DNA of 39,922 nucleotides from an uncultured Clostridia bacterium (GCA_944387885.1 CALXGR010000063.1:1-39922); one strand, 5' to 3'; positions 23,898 to 32,278 are shown, counted from the stretch's first letter. Made by a program: numbers and translations. Notes: generated from the sequence alone by a model not told the origin.

Positions 23898-23928
23898 TTG
23901 ACTTTGACGTAACGTCAACTGGTAAACT
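23898..23928 (+). promoter_or_regulatory. MerR-type promoter/operator
   Basis: TTGACT (23898-23903) and TAAACT (23923-23928) are separated by 19 bases instead of 17, the hallmark of MerR-activated promoters. The spacer holds the perfect dyad TTGACGT-A-ACGTCAA (23904-23918). The gene it drives encodes a MerR/TipAS protein, so autoregulation by DNA distortion is predicted. Confidence 0.85.
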
Positions 23929-23953
23929 TGAGACAGAAGGGAGGGAAAAATTT

Positions 23954-24712
23954 ATGGAATATTCCATCCATGAACTGTCTCAGCTGTCGGGGGTATCTCC
24001 CCGGACCCTGCGGTGGTATCATCAGATCGGGCTGCTGAAACCCGCCCGGACGGGGGAGAGCGGATACCGGTATTACGGCCCGGAACAGGTGGACCGGCTT
24101 CAGGATATCCTCTTTTACCGGGCCCTGGGGGTGGAGCTGGGGAAGATTCGGGAATGCCTGGACAGTTCCGGTTTTGACCGGCTGGAGACCCTCCGCAAAC
24201 ATCTGGCCGCATTGCAGCAGGAACGGGAAAAGGTGGACCGGCTGATACAGTCGGTGCAGCAGACCATCCAATGTGAGGAAAGGAAGGAAACCATGAAAGA
24301 CCAGGAAAAATTTGCCGCATTCAAGAAAAATCTGGTAAAGGAAAACGAGGAAAAATACGGAAAGGAAGTCCGGGAAAAGTATGGGGACCAGGCCGCAGAT
24401 CAGGCCAATGCCAGCCTGATGGGGCTGACCCGGGAAGAATATGAAGCCTGGAATGCCCTGGATGCCGAGGTAAGGGAAAAGCTGGAAGCCGCCGTCCGGG
24501 CCGGGATTTCCCCGGACAGCCCGGAGGGGAAAGAAATCTGCCGTCTCCACCGTCGGTGGCTGGAGGCAACGGTAAAGCCTGTTACCCCGCAAAAGCATAA
24601 GGGAATCGCTCAGCTCTATGTTCTGGATGAGCGGTTTACCGCCTACTATGACAGAGCCATCCCTGGATGTGCCCAGTTTCTTCGGGATGCCGTGGACCGG
24701 TGGGCAGAATAA
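23954..24712 (+). CDS. MerR-family regulator with TipAS drug-recognition domain
   Basis: A 252-residue regulator: N-terminal MerR helix-turn-helix and wing (YSIHELSQLSGVSPRTLRWYH, GYRYYGPEQVDRLQDILFYRALGVELGKI), a long coiled-coil dimer helix (about 75-110), then a TipAS-type globin-like ligand domain (about 125-245; AWNALDAEVREKLEAAV, RRWLEATVKPVTPQKHKGIAQLY). TipA-like proteins bind thiopeptide and other bulky antibiotics and then activate transcription. ATG 23954 follows GGGAGGG. It is monocistronic with its own 19-bp-spacer promoter; no efflux gene is adjacent downstream. Confidence 0.92.
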   Translation: MEYSIHELSQLSGVSPRTLRWYHQIGLLKPARTGESGYRYYGPEQVDRLQDILFYRALGVELGKIRECLDSSGFDRLETLRKHLAALQQEREKVDRLIQSVQQTIQCEERKETMKDQEKFAAFKKNLVKENEEKYGKEVREKYGDQAADQANASLMGLTREEYEAWNALDAEVREKLEAAVRAGISPDSPEGKEICRLHRRWLEATVKPVTPQKHKGIAQLYVLDERFTAYYDRAIPGCAQFLRDAVDRWAE

Positions 24713-24715
24713 AAA

Positions 24716-24790
24716 AGCCCGCCCTCTCTCAAAGAGGGCGGACTACAGATATCCCCAGCCGCCTGGAACTCCGGGCGGCTTTTATTTTTT
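24716..24790. terminator. Two terminator hairpins between convergent genes
   Basis: First, AGCCCGCCCTCT and AGAGGGCGGACT (about 24717-24745); second, AGCCGCC and GGGCGGCT followed by a T-rich run (about 24758-24788). The first serves the MerR gene, the second overlaps the end of the TetR gene. Confidence 0.75.
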
Positions 24791-25387
24791 CTCTTTCCGG
24801 GAATGATGCCTGGACAAAACGCACTGTTCCATAACGGCGCTTACATGGGAAATGGAATCCTGACAGTCGTTTTTCATCCATTCCAGAACGATGGCCATAA
24901 GCCCCTGGATGTAAAAGGCCATCATGTATTCCCGGTCCTGGACCGGGGTCTCAAACCGTTCCAGAATGGGGAGGAATACCTGCTCCATCATCCGCCGGTA
25001 GGCTTTGTCCAGGGCAAAAGACCGGGAGTTTTTCAGGGCAGCCCGGAACAGCCGCTTGTTCGCTGCAATATATTCCAGGTAAGGGGTGAGATACTCCGGG
25101 GTGACCAGGTACAGCTCCTGCCGGGGACAGTTCCGGATTTTGTCCAGAAAGGATTTTTCCCGCAGCTGCATATGCTCCAGGAATTCCCGGTTCATATACT
25201 GAACGCTTTCCTCCAGCAGGTCCCCCATCGTTTCATAGTGGAGATAGAAGGTGGAACGGTTGACCTCTGCCTCCTGGCAGATCTCCTTTACCGTAATATA
25301 CTCCAGGTCCTTCTTTTCCAGCAGCTGTAAAAGTGCCCGGTCCATCCGGACGGCGGTATTAAAATATTTGCTTTCCGATTTGTTCAT
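24782..25387 (-). CDS. TetR-family transcriptional regulator
   Basis: A 201-residue repressor with N-terminal helix-turn-helix (ALLQLLEKKDLEYITVKEICQEAEVNRSTFYLHYET), where the EVNRSTFYLHY recognition helix is typical of TetR proteins. The remainder is a helical ligand and dimer domain, TetR_C-like. ATG 25387 is preceded by GGGAGG; the frame extends further without a site. The upstream neighbour, a small membrane protein, is on the same strand 38 bases away and may be co-transcribed. The dyads at 26775-26819 are candidate targets by shape only. Confidence 0.9.
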   Translation of the reverse strand: MNKSESKYFNTAVRMDRALLQLLEKKDLEYITVKEICQEAEVNRSTFYLHYETMGDLLEESVQYMNREFLEHMQLREKSFLDKIRNCPRQELYLVTPEYLTPYLEYIAANKRLFRAALKNSRSFALDKAYRRMMEQVFLPILERFETPVQDREYMMAFYIQGLMAIVLEWMKNDCQDSISHVSAVMEQCVLSRHHSRKEKK

Positions 25388-25425
25388 CCGTCCTGCCTCC
25401 CTTGGAAAGAGAACAATCCCCGGAA

Positions 25426-25779
25426 TCATTCCCCGCTGATTTCCCGGGCCAGCTCCATAATTTCAAAGGCGTATTTCCGCTTTCCCTTTTCCAGCAGTTT
25501 TTTGTAAAGGGGATAGTTGATTCCCATGCAGATAAGCCCCAGGATGCCGATGATGACCCCCAGAACGAAGAGGGCGGTGCTGCCGTTGCCTATGACCTTT
25601 ATGGACAGGCACATCCCCACCCCGGTAATCAGGGCGGAAGAAATCCCAAAGGTGTAGGTGCAGACGATGGCGGGCAGCTTTGCCCGGGCATCCAGCTTCC
25701 GAAGGGCGATTACCTTGGAATCATCCTTGGGTGCATATTCGTTGGCCAGTTGTTCAGCGTAAATTTTATCAGTGTTCAT
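25426..25779 (-). CDS. Small membrane protein, two transmembrane segments
   Basis: A 117-residue protein with a cytoplasmic N-terminal region (residues 1-35), two hydrophobic segments (about 38-60 and 70-92) and a basic C terminus (YKKLLEKGKRKYAFEIMELAREISGE). It is a type often seen beside TetR genes in clostridia; function unknown. ATG 25779 follows AAGGAGGC. An extended -10 (TGGTATAAT) lies 29 bases upstream of the start codon. It is followed by the TetR gene. Confidence 0.75.
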   Translation of the reverse strand: MNTDKIYAEQLANEYAPKDDSKVIALRKLDARAKLPAIVCTYTFGISSALITGVGMCLSIKVIGNGSTALFVLGVIIGILGLICMGINYPLYKKLLEKGKRKYAFEIMELAREISGE

Positions 25780-26335
25780 GGTGTTGCCTCCTTCATTTGA
25801 TGGCTTGATTATACCAGCTGCCAAAAGAAGGAGGAACGACACAAAGGCCCCCCGGTGTTGTGTTGAAAAAATGTCATGGGGACCACCTCCTGCCCCCATT
25901 ATAAACGGAGGACGGAAGGAATGTCTACCAACCGGCCGGCAACTATTGGTTGCACAGGGAATTTTCAGGCAATCTCCGGGCAGAAAAAAGGCCGTTCCCT
26001 CCTTTTGCCGAAGTTCCGTAAGAAAACAGCGCCGGAAAAGTGGTGCTTTTGGAGGATTCCTTCGTCAAATCCCCTTGACAACCACCAAGGGTGCCTGCGG
26101 GGATTTTCCTTGGACTCCACCTCAAAAACACTCCCTTCCCCGGTGCAGGGCAGTTCTTCCCGGAACGGTAAAAAGAATAATATCAAAAGCCAGGCCAGGC
26201 GGTAAAGCTTGGTCTGGCTTTTTTGTCTCTTCAATTCCGGATAAGAACCGCTGTTTTCTTATGTCACCCCGGCTTTTGGGAACGGCCTTTTTCAGTGGAA
26301 TTTGCGGGAGGGCAGCATTTCCCCGCAAAGCAGGC
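25780..26335. other. Intergenic region with extended -10 promoter and a terminator
   Basis: On the minus strand an extended -10 TGGTATAAT (25808-25816) drives the 117-residue protein. A 22-codon frame (25809-25877, minus) starts behind CAGGAGGTGG but overlaps that promoter, so it is doubtful. A hairpin AAAAGCCAGGCCA/TGGTCTGGCTTTT (about 26187-26222) with a T run looks like a terminator. Nothing else is recognised across about 550 bases. Confidence 0.45.
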
Positions 26336-26662
26336 TCAGCTCAGGGAGTTCCAGTCACCTTTGAGGAACAGGCCGGTAATTACGGGAACCAGAGCAGAAC
26401 CGATCAGGCTCATGCCAATGGCGGTAAGGGCGCCCAGCTGGGCCATATTCTGGGTGGCACCCACGACAAAGGATGCCACGGCACAGATGCACATGACCCA
26501 GTAACCCCGCTTACGCCGGGCAAACAGTACAGCGCACAGCCCGGCAATGGACACCAGTGCAATGGCGACACTCAGCCAGCGACCCTGGGACAGGTTCAGA
26601 CCGGTGGTGCAGACACAGAGTACCAGGGCGATCCAGAGCCAGATTTTTGTTGCGTTCTTCAT
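26336..26662 (-). CDS. Small integral membrane protein
   Basis: A 108-residue protein that is mostly hydrophobic, with three or four membrane segments separated by a basic loop (FARRKRGYW). GGAGGAAAC precedes ATG 26662. No family recognised. It is transcribed from a near-consensus promoter that carries two palindromes, so it is probably tightly repressed. Confidence 0.75.
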   Translation of the reverse strand: MKNATKIWLWIALVLCVCTTGLNLSQGRWLSVAIALVSIAGLCAVLFARRKRGYWVMCICAVASFVVGATQNMAQLGALTAIGMSLIGSALVPVITGLFLKGDWNSLS

Positions 26663-26705
26663 AATTGTTTCCTCCGTTTTATTAAATTAAGGGATGGTTG
26701 GCGGA

Positions 26706-26730
26706 TGGTCGGGGCCAGCCGGACTTGAAC
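26706..26730 (-). pseudogene. tRNA-Pro-like 3' end fragment
   Basis: On the minus strand the 25 bases read as the end of a tRNA: T-loop GTTCAAGTCC, acceptor strand GGCCCCG, discriminator A and CCA, as in proline tRNAs that begin CGGGG. The matching 5' T-stem strand and the rest of the cloverleaf are absent. It lies in the 5' leader of the 108-residue membrane protein. A chance match cannot be excluded; it may be an old attachment-site copy. Confidence 0.4.
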
Positions 26731-26774
26731 TGTATCTGCCGGACGGCAGAAAGAGCTGATCTTGTCTTGTGTTC

Positions 26775-26819
26775 ACTTGACTTGGTCAAGTATAAATTAT
26801 TTACTTGACTTTGTCAAGT
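26775..26819 (-). promoter_or_regulatory. Promoter with tandem palindromic operators
   Basis: Minus-strand TTGACA (26812-26817), 17 bases, TATACT (26789-26794) is close to consensus. Two perfect 7-bp dyads ACTTGAC-N3-GTCAAGT sit at 26775-26791 and 26803-26819, centres 28 bp apart; one covers the -35 and the other the -10/start. This is the geometry of strong repression by a dimeric regulator, TetR-like in size. Confidence 0.8.
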
Positions 26820-26900
26820 AAATATCAAAAAATATTAATGCAGTTTTTCAGAAAAGGAAAAGGACAAGAAATTTTTGAGGAAATTTAACGGTAAAAAGAA

Positions 26901-26935
26901 AAAAGACTGCTGCACAAAAAGTGCGGCAGTCTTTT
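26901..26935 (-). terminator. Terminator of the 285-residue protein gene
   Basis: AAAAGACTGCTGCAC pairs with GTGCGGCAGTCTTTT; on the minus strand it ends in a T run. Confidence 0.85.
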
Positions 26936-26971
26936 GAATGGGGGCGGCAGATGCCCTTGAATCTGGAAAAA

Positions 26972-27829
26972 TCAATCTCGGGAAAACCAGCGGCTGATAA
27001 AAGCGGCGGCTTTTTCTTCCTGTCCGGGAAGCAGACGAAAATAAAGCTTTTCCCCTTCCGCCTGGGTGTTGAGATAAAGGCCGCTGCCCTTCCCGTGAGG
27101 CAGAGGCTTGACCCGAAGAGAACAGGGGAAGGCTTTGGGCAGATAGAGGGCGGAGGTTCCGTAAAAGTCATTGATGATGAGTACCGGCCCCGCATCCGTC
27201 ATGGAGCAGAAGCACTCAGGGTCAGGGCGGTGCTGGAAAAAATAAGGAAAGTTGCGGTCCTTTCCCCGGAGAAAAAGATATTCCTGAATCTCGCTGCCAA
27301 ACCGGTAGGCAAGGAGGGAAGTGTAGTGCATGGCATAGCTCTCCTGCCGGAGCTGGGCAAAAACCGGGGCATCGGGATGCTGCAAGGCCGGATGGTGGTC
27401 GGCAGGTTTGCCCAGCAAAAGGCTGAGAACCGGATAGAGCTGGTCCTCCTTGGTCTTGTTGTAGGAAAAGGAAGCCCGGGTGCCGTCCTTGAGCCAGAGG
27501 GTGACAGTGCATTTGAGCAGCTGGATGGAGTACCCTATTTCCATCAAATCACCGGGGCGGATGTTCCACACCTCCAGATGATCGTTTACCAAACGCTGGA
27601 GACAGACCTCATCCCCGAACCAGGCGGTGACATATTCCGGTGCGCCGGAGTATTGGTGGATGCGGGGAACCAGGGTGATATTGCCCGGTGGCATCCCGGC
27701 AGCATTCCAGTCAGACAAGGCGGGCTGGAATGGGGCGGGAACTTCACTCCATTCATACATCCGCTTGGGCCAGGAAGCAAGGGTAGGCCGGCGGTCTTCC
27801 AGAATCTTTCCTTTGGATAGAAAAACCAT
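26972..27829 (-). CDS. Hypothetical soluble protein
   Basis: A 285-residue protein without signal or membrane segments. It has many aromatic residues and alternates strand-like segments (LEVWNIRPGDLMEIGYSIQ, CTVTLWLKDGTRASFSYN) that could form a PH-like or double barrel, then a helical stretch and C-terminal FRLLPGQEEKAAAFISRWF. I do not recognise the family. ATG 27829 follows GAGGTA. It precedes a terminator and appears monocistronic. Confidence 0.75.
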   Translation of the reverse strand: MVFLSKGKILEDRRPTLASWPKRMYEWSEVPAPFQPALSDWNAAGMPPGNITLVPRIHQYSGAPEYVTAWFGDEVCLQRLVNDHLEVWNIRPGDLMEIGYSIQLLKCTVTLWLKDGTRASFSYNKTKEDQLYPVLSLLLGKPADHHPALQHPDAPVFAQLRQESYAMHYTSLLAYRFGSEIQEYLFLRGKDRNFPYFFQHRPDPECFCSMTDAGPVLIINDFYGTSALYLPKAFPCSLRVKPLPHGKGSGLYLNTQAEGEKLYFRLLPGQEEKAAAFISRWFSRD

Positions 27830-27932
27830 TTTTGCTATACCTCGTTTTCAGAAAAAGGGGAGGGGAGAAGAGGGTGGTCATTGCTCCGGCGGGAAATGGA
27901 GCGCTTCCGCCCTTCGTCTTTGCCCTGAGAAT

Positions 27933-28007
27933 TTACTCCTGGGGGGAATGATTCAGTCCCATGCCAATCAAAATCCCGGGAATAAAGAAAAGCTGGGGAT
28001 ACTTCAT
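27933..28007 (-). CDS. Possible 24-residue ORF coupled to the upstream membrane protein
   Basis: ATG 28007 overlaps the stop of the preceding gene (TAATG). The peptide MKYPQLFFIPGILIGMGLNH plus four residues is hydrophobic in the middle and ends in a proper stop. It has no ribosome binding site of its own, so translation would depend on reinitiation. Alternatively it is a former C-terminal part of that gene separated by a stop. Confidence 0.35.
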   Translation of the reverse strand: MKYPQLFFIPGILIGMGLNHSPQE

Positions 28008-28330
28008 TACAAAATAAAGGGATTCATCAGCACGCCCAGGCCCATTCCGGTCAAAAGGCAAAGGCAGACCAGGAGATACATCATCACCAGCACCATGCCG
28101 GAAAACAGAAGAACCTTGCGAAACAAACCTACAGAGAGCTCTTTGAAAGCCAGCAGTGTCAGCGCAATGCCAAAGCAGAAGTATGCGGCAGGCCGGAGAA
28201 AAAGAACCAGGGGAAAGATGGGCCGGAAGGTCTGCCTGAGATATTCCGGATAATAGCGGTCAAAACAGATTACACCGATGAAAAGCAAAACCGAAAGAAG
28301 GGAAAAAATAAGTGCGAGTTTCCGTTTCAT
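28007..28330 (-). CDS. Small membrane protein, three transmembrane segments
   Basis: A 107-residue protein with hydrophobic segments at about 5-23, 38-60 and 75-98 and a basic N terminus (MKRK). GCAGGAGGTATCC precedes ATG 28330. No family recognised. It is followed by a stop-start overlap with a short hydrophobic ORF. Confidence 0.7.
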   Translation of the reverse strand: MKRKLALIFSLLSVLLFIGVICFDRYYPEYLRQTFRPIFPLVLFLRPAAYFCFGIALTLLAFKELSVGLFRKVLLFSGMVLVMMYLLVCLCLLTGMGLGVLMNPFIL

Positions 28331-28620
28331 AAGGATACCTCCTGCCCTTGGATGGCCTGCTGATAGGGAAACATATGGAAAAGAAACCTGAAAATGCTAC
28401 TCCGATATCTGATTAAAGCGTATCAGAACCGACGGCAAAAAGCAATAACGACCGCAAAAAATCCGGCTTCCCTGCGATGCTTTTGGCCGGGGTAAAACCT
28501 CCCCGGAAAAGGGTATAATAAAAGCCCCTCCGGCCAGAAGCTCAGCAGGGCAGAGAAATTGAAAAAGGAAACAGGTTGTGGCCTGGTACTGCATCCCGTG
28601 ATGGAAAGGGTGTTTTCCCC
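28331..28620. other. Intergenic region after kdpE
   Basis: Contains an inverted repeat CCGGGGTAAAACCTCCCCGG (about 28488-28507) and a TATAAT (about 28515, plus strand) without a good -35. A short GGGGAAAACACCC hairpin just after the kdpE stop could end the kdpDE message. No gene seen. Confidence 0.4.
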
Positions 28621-29322
28621 TTATTCCACCCGCAGCATACGGTATCCAACTCCGATGTGAGTCTGTATATACTGAGGGGAATCAGGCTCTTTTTCAATTT
28701 TTTTGCGTAAAGTAGCCATGAACACCCGCAGGGAAGCCACGTCGTTTTCCCAGCTTCTCCCCCAGATTTGTTGGGTGATGTAGGTGTGAGTCAGCACCTT
28801 TCCCGCATTTTTGGACAGCAGGCAGAGCAGCTTGTACTCGCTGGGGGTCAGATGCAGCTCTTCACCGTCAAGAAATGCACAGCCGGCGGCATAGTCGACT
28901 TTGAGCTTGCCGTTTACAAAAACGGAGTCAGTATGTAGGTCTCCGTTTTGACCAATGGCAAGACGGCGCTGGGTGGCACGGAGCCGGGCCAGCAGCTCTT
29001 CTACCGAGAAGGGTTTGGTAAGATAATCGTCTGCACCGGCATCCAGAGCCTCAATTTTATCACTGTCCTCTGTACGGGCACTGATCACAATAATGGGCAC
29101 ATTAGACCAGGAGCGGATTTTTCGGATCACATCAACTCCGTCAAAATCGGGCAAGCCCAGATCCAGAAGAATAATTTCCGGGTTGTGCGAAGAGGCTTCC
29201 AGTATGGCGGTCTCCCCTTTCTCCGCCGTAACATAACGGTAATTATGTGCTTTCAGCGTTGTACAGATTAAGTTGCGGATTGGCATGTCATCTTCGACCA
29301 CCAAAATCAATGATTTAGTCAT
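28621..29322 (-). CDS. kdpE: KdpE response regulator
   Basis: OmpR-type regulator of 233 residues controlling the Kdp potassium pump. The receiver domain has acidic VEDD, phospho-Asp in IILLDLGLPDFDG and Lys in DYLTKPF. The C-terminal winged helix has LTPSEYKLLCLLSKNAGKVLTH and ASLRVFMATLRKKIE followed by VGYRM. Its start overlaps the kdpD stop by 8 bases, coupling the pair. Likely targets are the 11-bp-periodic repeats at 37409 and 32352. Confidence 0.95.
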   Translation of the reverse strand: MTKSLILVVEDDMPIRNLICTTLKAHNYRYVTAEKGETAILEASSHNPEIILLDLGLPDFDGVDVIRKIRSWSNVPIIVISARTEDSDKIEALDAGADDYLTKPFSVEELLARLRATQRRLAIGQNGDLHTDSVFVNGKLKVDYAAGCAFLDGEELHLTPSEYKLLCLLSKNAGKVLTHTYITQQIWGRSWENDVASLRVFMATLRKKIEKEPDSPQYIQTHIGVGYRMLRVE

Positions 29323-31966
29323 GCAGCTTTACCTCCCCTGCAGGCAGTGTAAACGTAAAAACAGCTCCATGAGGAACTGCATCGGACACTGTGATTTCAC
29401 CGCCGTGTGCATTGATGATGGATTTGCAGAGCGCCAACCCCAGTCCCATGCTGCGGTGGCTGTCTGCAATTTTGTTGGCGGCACTGTAAAACATTTCAAA
29501 AACATGAGGCTTTGCCAAATCGGGTACTCCCGGTCCGTTGTCAGCAATGGACACTACAATGAAATGTCCTTGCTTCTTGAAGTTGATTTTGATTTCAGAG
29601 CCCACCGGTGTATATTTAATGGCATTGTCAATAATGTTGATCAGAACCTGAATGACCAGTTTCACATCAATTTGAGCCAGTAAGTATTCCTGTTCACTGT
29701 TCACCTTGATGATGTATTCCGAACTTTTCCGGTTGACATGGCGCAGAGCTTCTGCTACCACATCCTCCATCAGTTCTGTGGAGAGATGCAAGTTCATTTC
29801 TCCACCGTTCAGACGGCTTACCGAAAGAAGATTTTCCACCAGATTGATAAGCCAGATGGCGTCCTCATAGATGTCGGTATATATCCGCTTCTTGGTTTCT
29901 TCATCGAACAACTCGCCGTTGGCGATCAGATTGTTGGCGTTTCCGGAAATGGAGGTGAGGGGGGTACGCAGGTCATGGGAGATGGAACGCAGCAAATTGG
30001 CCCGGAGCTGTTCATTTTTGGCCAAAACGGCAGCTGCTTCCTTTTCTTCCGTGTTCCGCTTGTTGTCCAGGGCCAGCCCGCATTCACCCAGGACGGAAAG
30101 AAGGATGCTGTTGTCAAAAGTGTCCATTGCATTCTTCTGTGCATCTATCCCCACCACGGCATAGACTTTTTCCCCCATCCGGACGGAGAAGTAGACGCAG
30201 CAGGCATTTTCAAAGGTCCCTGTTCCGTAGCCGGCGCGGCAGTTGTTTTTCAGTACCCATTCGCCAACTTTTCGCTCCTCCGCACTTTCATACTGCGGCC
30301 GAAGTTCCTCGGCAGCAATGCCTTTCTCCCCAAAGAACTGCGGCCCTGTCAGGGTGTCATTCTCTGCCGTATATACTACAACATTCCGCCGGAACAGCTT
30401 CACGATCTGTTCGGCTGTTACTGTGAGAATTTGGTCTCTGCTTGTGGCCTTCTGCAAATTCTGGTTGGTCTCAAACAAAAGCTTGGCCCGCCAGGCCACC
30501 TGTGCAGAGTGCCGTGCCTGGGATTTCAGCTTGGCGGCCAAAGAGCCGGTGATCAAGGCTGCCACGAACATGACCAAAAAGGTCACCGGATATTCGCTGT
30601 CGTAAGCATGCAGAGAAAACCGCGGCACCGTAAAGAAAAAGTTGAAAATCAGCACGCTGGCTGCAGATCCAAGAAAGTTGCAGAAGGAACTTTGGGTTAC
30701 GACTGAAATCAGCATAACACTCAACAGATAAACGGTGATAATGTTTGCCTCGCTGAAGCCCAGTTCATAAAAGCCAAACCCGACCAACGTGGCAGCCAGA
30801 AGCAGCGAAATGCTTTTCAGGAAGTCCTGCAGCGGCACAGGTGCCAGGCAGATCAACTTCCGCCTGGCCACTGCCAGGCTGTGATCCATTCCATTGTCAG
30901 GAATAATATGAATATCCACTTCCGGCGCAAGTTCAATCAGCCGTTCTGTAAGGGAGGGCGTATGCAGCAGCACCTTCTGGGATACTTCGCTGCGGCCTAT
31001 GACGATTTTGCTTACACCGGATGCCCGGGCAAATTCTGCGATTAAAACCGGGATGTCATCGCCGTAAACGGTCTCAACGGTCGCCCCCAGGTGTTCTGCC
31101 AGATGGAGGTTCCGCCGCAGGCTCTCCTTATCCTGGGGAGACATTTGCTGGAACGTTTTGGTCTCCACAAACAATGCCGTAAAGGAACCGCGGAATGCTC
31201 CGGCCATCCTTGCGGCTGTGCGTATGATCTTGGCATTGGAGGGCGAACCGGACAGGCAAACCAAAATGTGTTCCTGGGTATGATAGGGTGAGTGCTCTTT
31301 TTCCTTCGCCTCGAAGGCGATTCTGTCAGCACAACGGCGCATACCCAGTTCACGCAAAGCACTCATCTGGTTCTGCGTCAGTTCCGGCCAGTCGTTTTCG
31401 CAGGGCTTTCCTTCCAGACGCCACTGCAGATCCTGCGGATCCAGATCCACAAATTCCACCCTTGCCGCCCTGTCAAAGACATCGTCCGGAACACGGTCAA
31501 GCCGGATGTCTCCCAGTATTTCACCGGCTGCATCCTGCAGGCTTTCCAGGCTTGAAATATCCAGGGTGGTATATACGTGGATCCCGGCGTTTAACAACTC
31601 CTGTATATCCTGATAACGGTTTTTGTGACGTGAATGATCTGAATTGCGGTGGGCCAGGTTATCCAATACCAACAACTCCGGCTTTCTTTTGAGCGCCGCA
31701 TCCAGGTCAAAACAGCGGAGAACCGGCTTACCGTCGCCGCGCTGTACAGAGGGCAGACATTCAAACTGCTTCATAAGGGAAGCGGTTTCAGGCCAGCGCT
31801 CCGGCTCTGCAGATGCCAGAACCACATCGGTGCCGCACTGCAATGCCCTTTGTGCCGTTTGTGACATTCGGTATGTCTTTCCGCAGCCGGATGAATACCC
31901 GGCAAAAATGGTCAGGGTCCCAGAACGTACAGGCGAAATGGATTTTTGTGTACCAATTGCTTCCAT
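29315..31966 (-). CDS. kdpD: KdpD sensor histidine kinase, full length
   Basis: An 883-residue sensor of potassium status. The order is an N-terminal KdpD domain (about 15-220; Walker A GYSSGCGKT at 23-31), a universal-stress-like domain (about 232-355), a four-helix DUF4118 membrane domain (about 385-490), a GAF-like region, a HisKA with SISHDLRTPLTSISG, and a HATPase with N-box INIIDNAIKYTP and MGLGLALCKSI. Residues 239-266 carry SxS-X20-FTALF, the pattern reported for c-di-AMP binding in Staphylococcus KdpD. The second N-terminal motif reads DNLAHRN instead of DELAHTN, so this domain's ATPase may be impaired. ATG follows GGGAGG. Confidence 0.95.
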   Translation of the reverse strand: MEAIGTQKSISPVRSGTLTIFAGYSSGCGKTYRMSQTAQRALQCGTDVVLASAEPERWPETASLMKQFECLPSVQRGDGKPVLRCFDLDAALKRKPELLVLDNLAHRNSDHSRHKNRYQDIQELLNAGIHVYTTLDISSLESLQDAAGEILGDIRLDRVPDDVFDRAARVEFVDLDPQDLQWRLEGKPCENDWPELTQNQMSALRELGMRRCADRIAFEAKEKEHSPYHTQEHILVCLSGSPSNAKIIRTAARMAGAFRGSFTALFVETKTFQQMSPQDKESLRRNLHLAEHLGATVETVYGDDIPVLIAEFARASGVSKIVIGRSEVSQKVLLHTPSLTERLIELAPEVDIHIIPDNGMDHSLAVARRKLICLAPVPLQDFLKSISLLLAATLVGFGFYELGFSEANIITVYLLSVMLISVVTQSSFCNFLGSAASVLIFNFFFTVPRFSLHAYDSEYPVTFLVMFVAALITGSLAAKLKSQARHSAQVAWRAKLLFETNQNLQKATSRDQILTVTAEQIVKLFRRNVVVYTAENDTLTGPQFFGEKGIAAEELRPQYESAEERKVGEWVLKNNCRAGYGTGTFENACCVYFSVRMGEKVYAVVGIDAQKNAMDTFDNSILLSVLGECGLALDNKRNTEEKEAAAVLAKNEQLRANLLRSISHDLRTPLTSISGNANNLIANGELFDEETKKRIYTDIYEDAIWLINLVENLLSVSRLNGGEMNLHLSTELMEDVVAEALRHVNRKSSEYIIKVNSEQEYLLAQIDVKLVIQVLINIIDNAIKYTPVGSEIKINFKKQGHFIVVSIADNGPGVPDLAKPHVFEMFYSAANKIADSHRSMGLGLALCKSIINAHGGEITVSDAVPHGAVFTFTLPAGEVKLHD

Positions 31967-32017
31967 TTTACTTTGCCTCCCTTGGGAATAAAGCTATGTG
32001 TTTTGAACCACAAATGC

Positions 32018-32278
32018 TCATTTGTAATAATACCCACTTTTCCCTAAAAGAAGGTGTAAGCGTTGCACAAACCGCATAAAGATTGTATTAAAGTGCGAAA
32101 GCAGGATATACGGCATGGTGATGATGCAGGCACACACCCCCACCGCCAGCAGTGTCAGCAACGGAGCCACGATGAAAAGCAAAAACAACCCAAGCAGTTG
32201 GTGGTGCATCATCAGCCGTGCTGCGTTGGTATCAAATTTATTTTCAATTCTGAAGAAAGTATCTTTAATGGTAGACAT
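32018..32278 (-). CDS. Small membrane protein leading the kdpDE operon
   Basis: An 86-residue protein with one long or two short hydrophobic segments (residues 28-60) between a charged N terminus (IKDTFFRIENKFDTNAARLMMHH) and a basic tail (VQRLHLLLGKSGYYYK). AAGGAGGGG precedes ATG 32278. It lies between a terminator and kdpD, so it is the first gene of the kdpDE transcript. No known Kdp subunit matches; a regulatory partner of KdpD is possible. Confidence 0.7.
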   Translation of the reverse strand: MSTIKDTFFRIENKFDTNAARLMMHHQLLGLFLLFIVAPLLTLLAVGVCACIITMPYILLSHFNTIFMRFVQRLHLLLGKSGYYYK

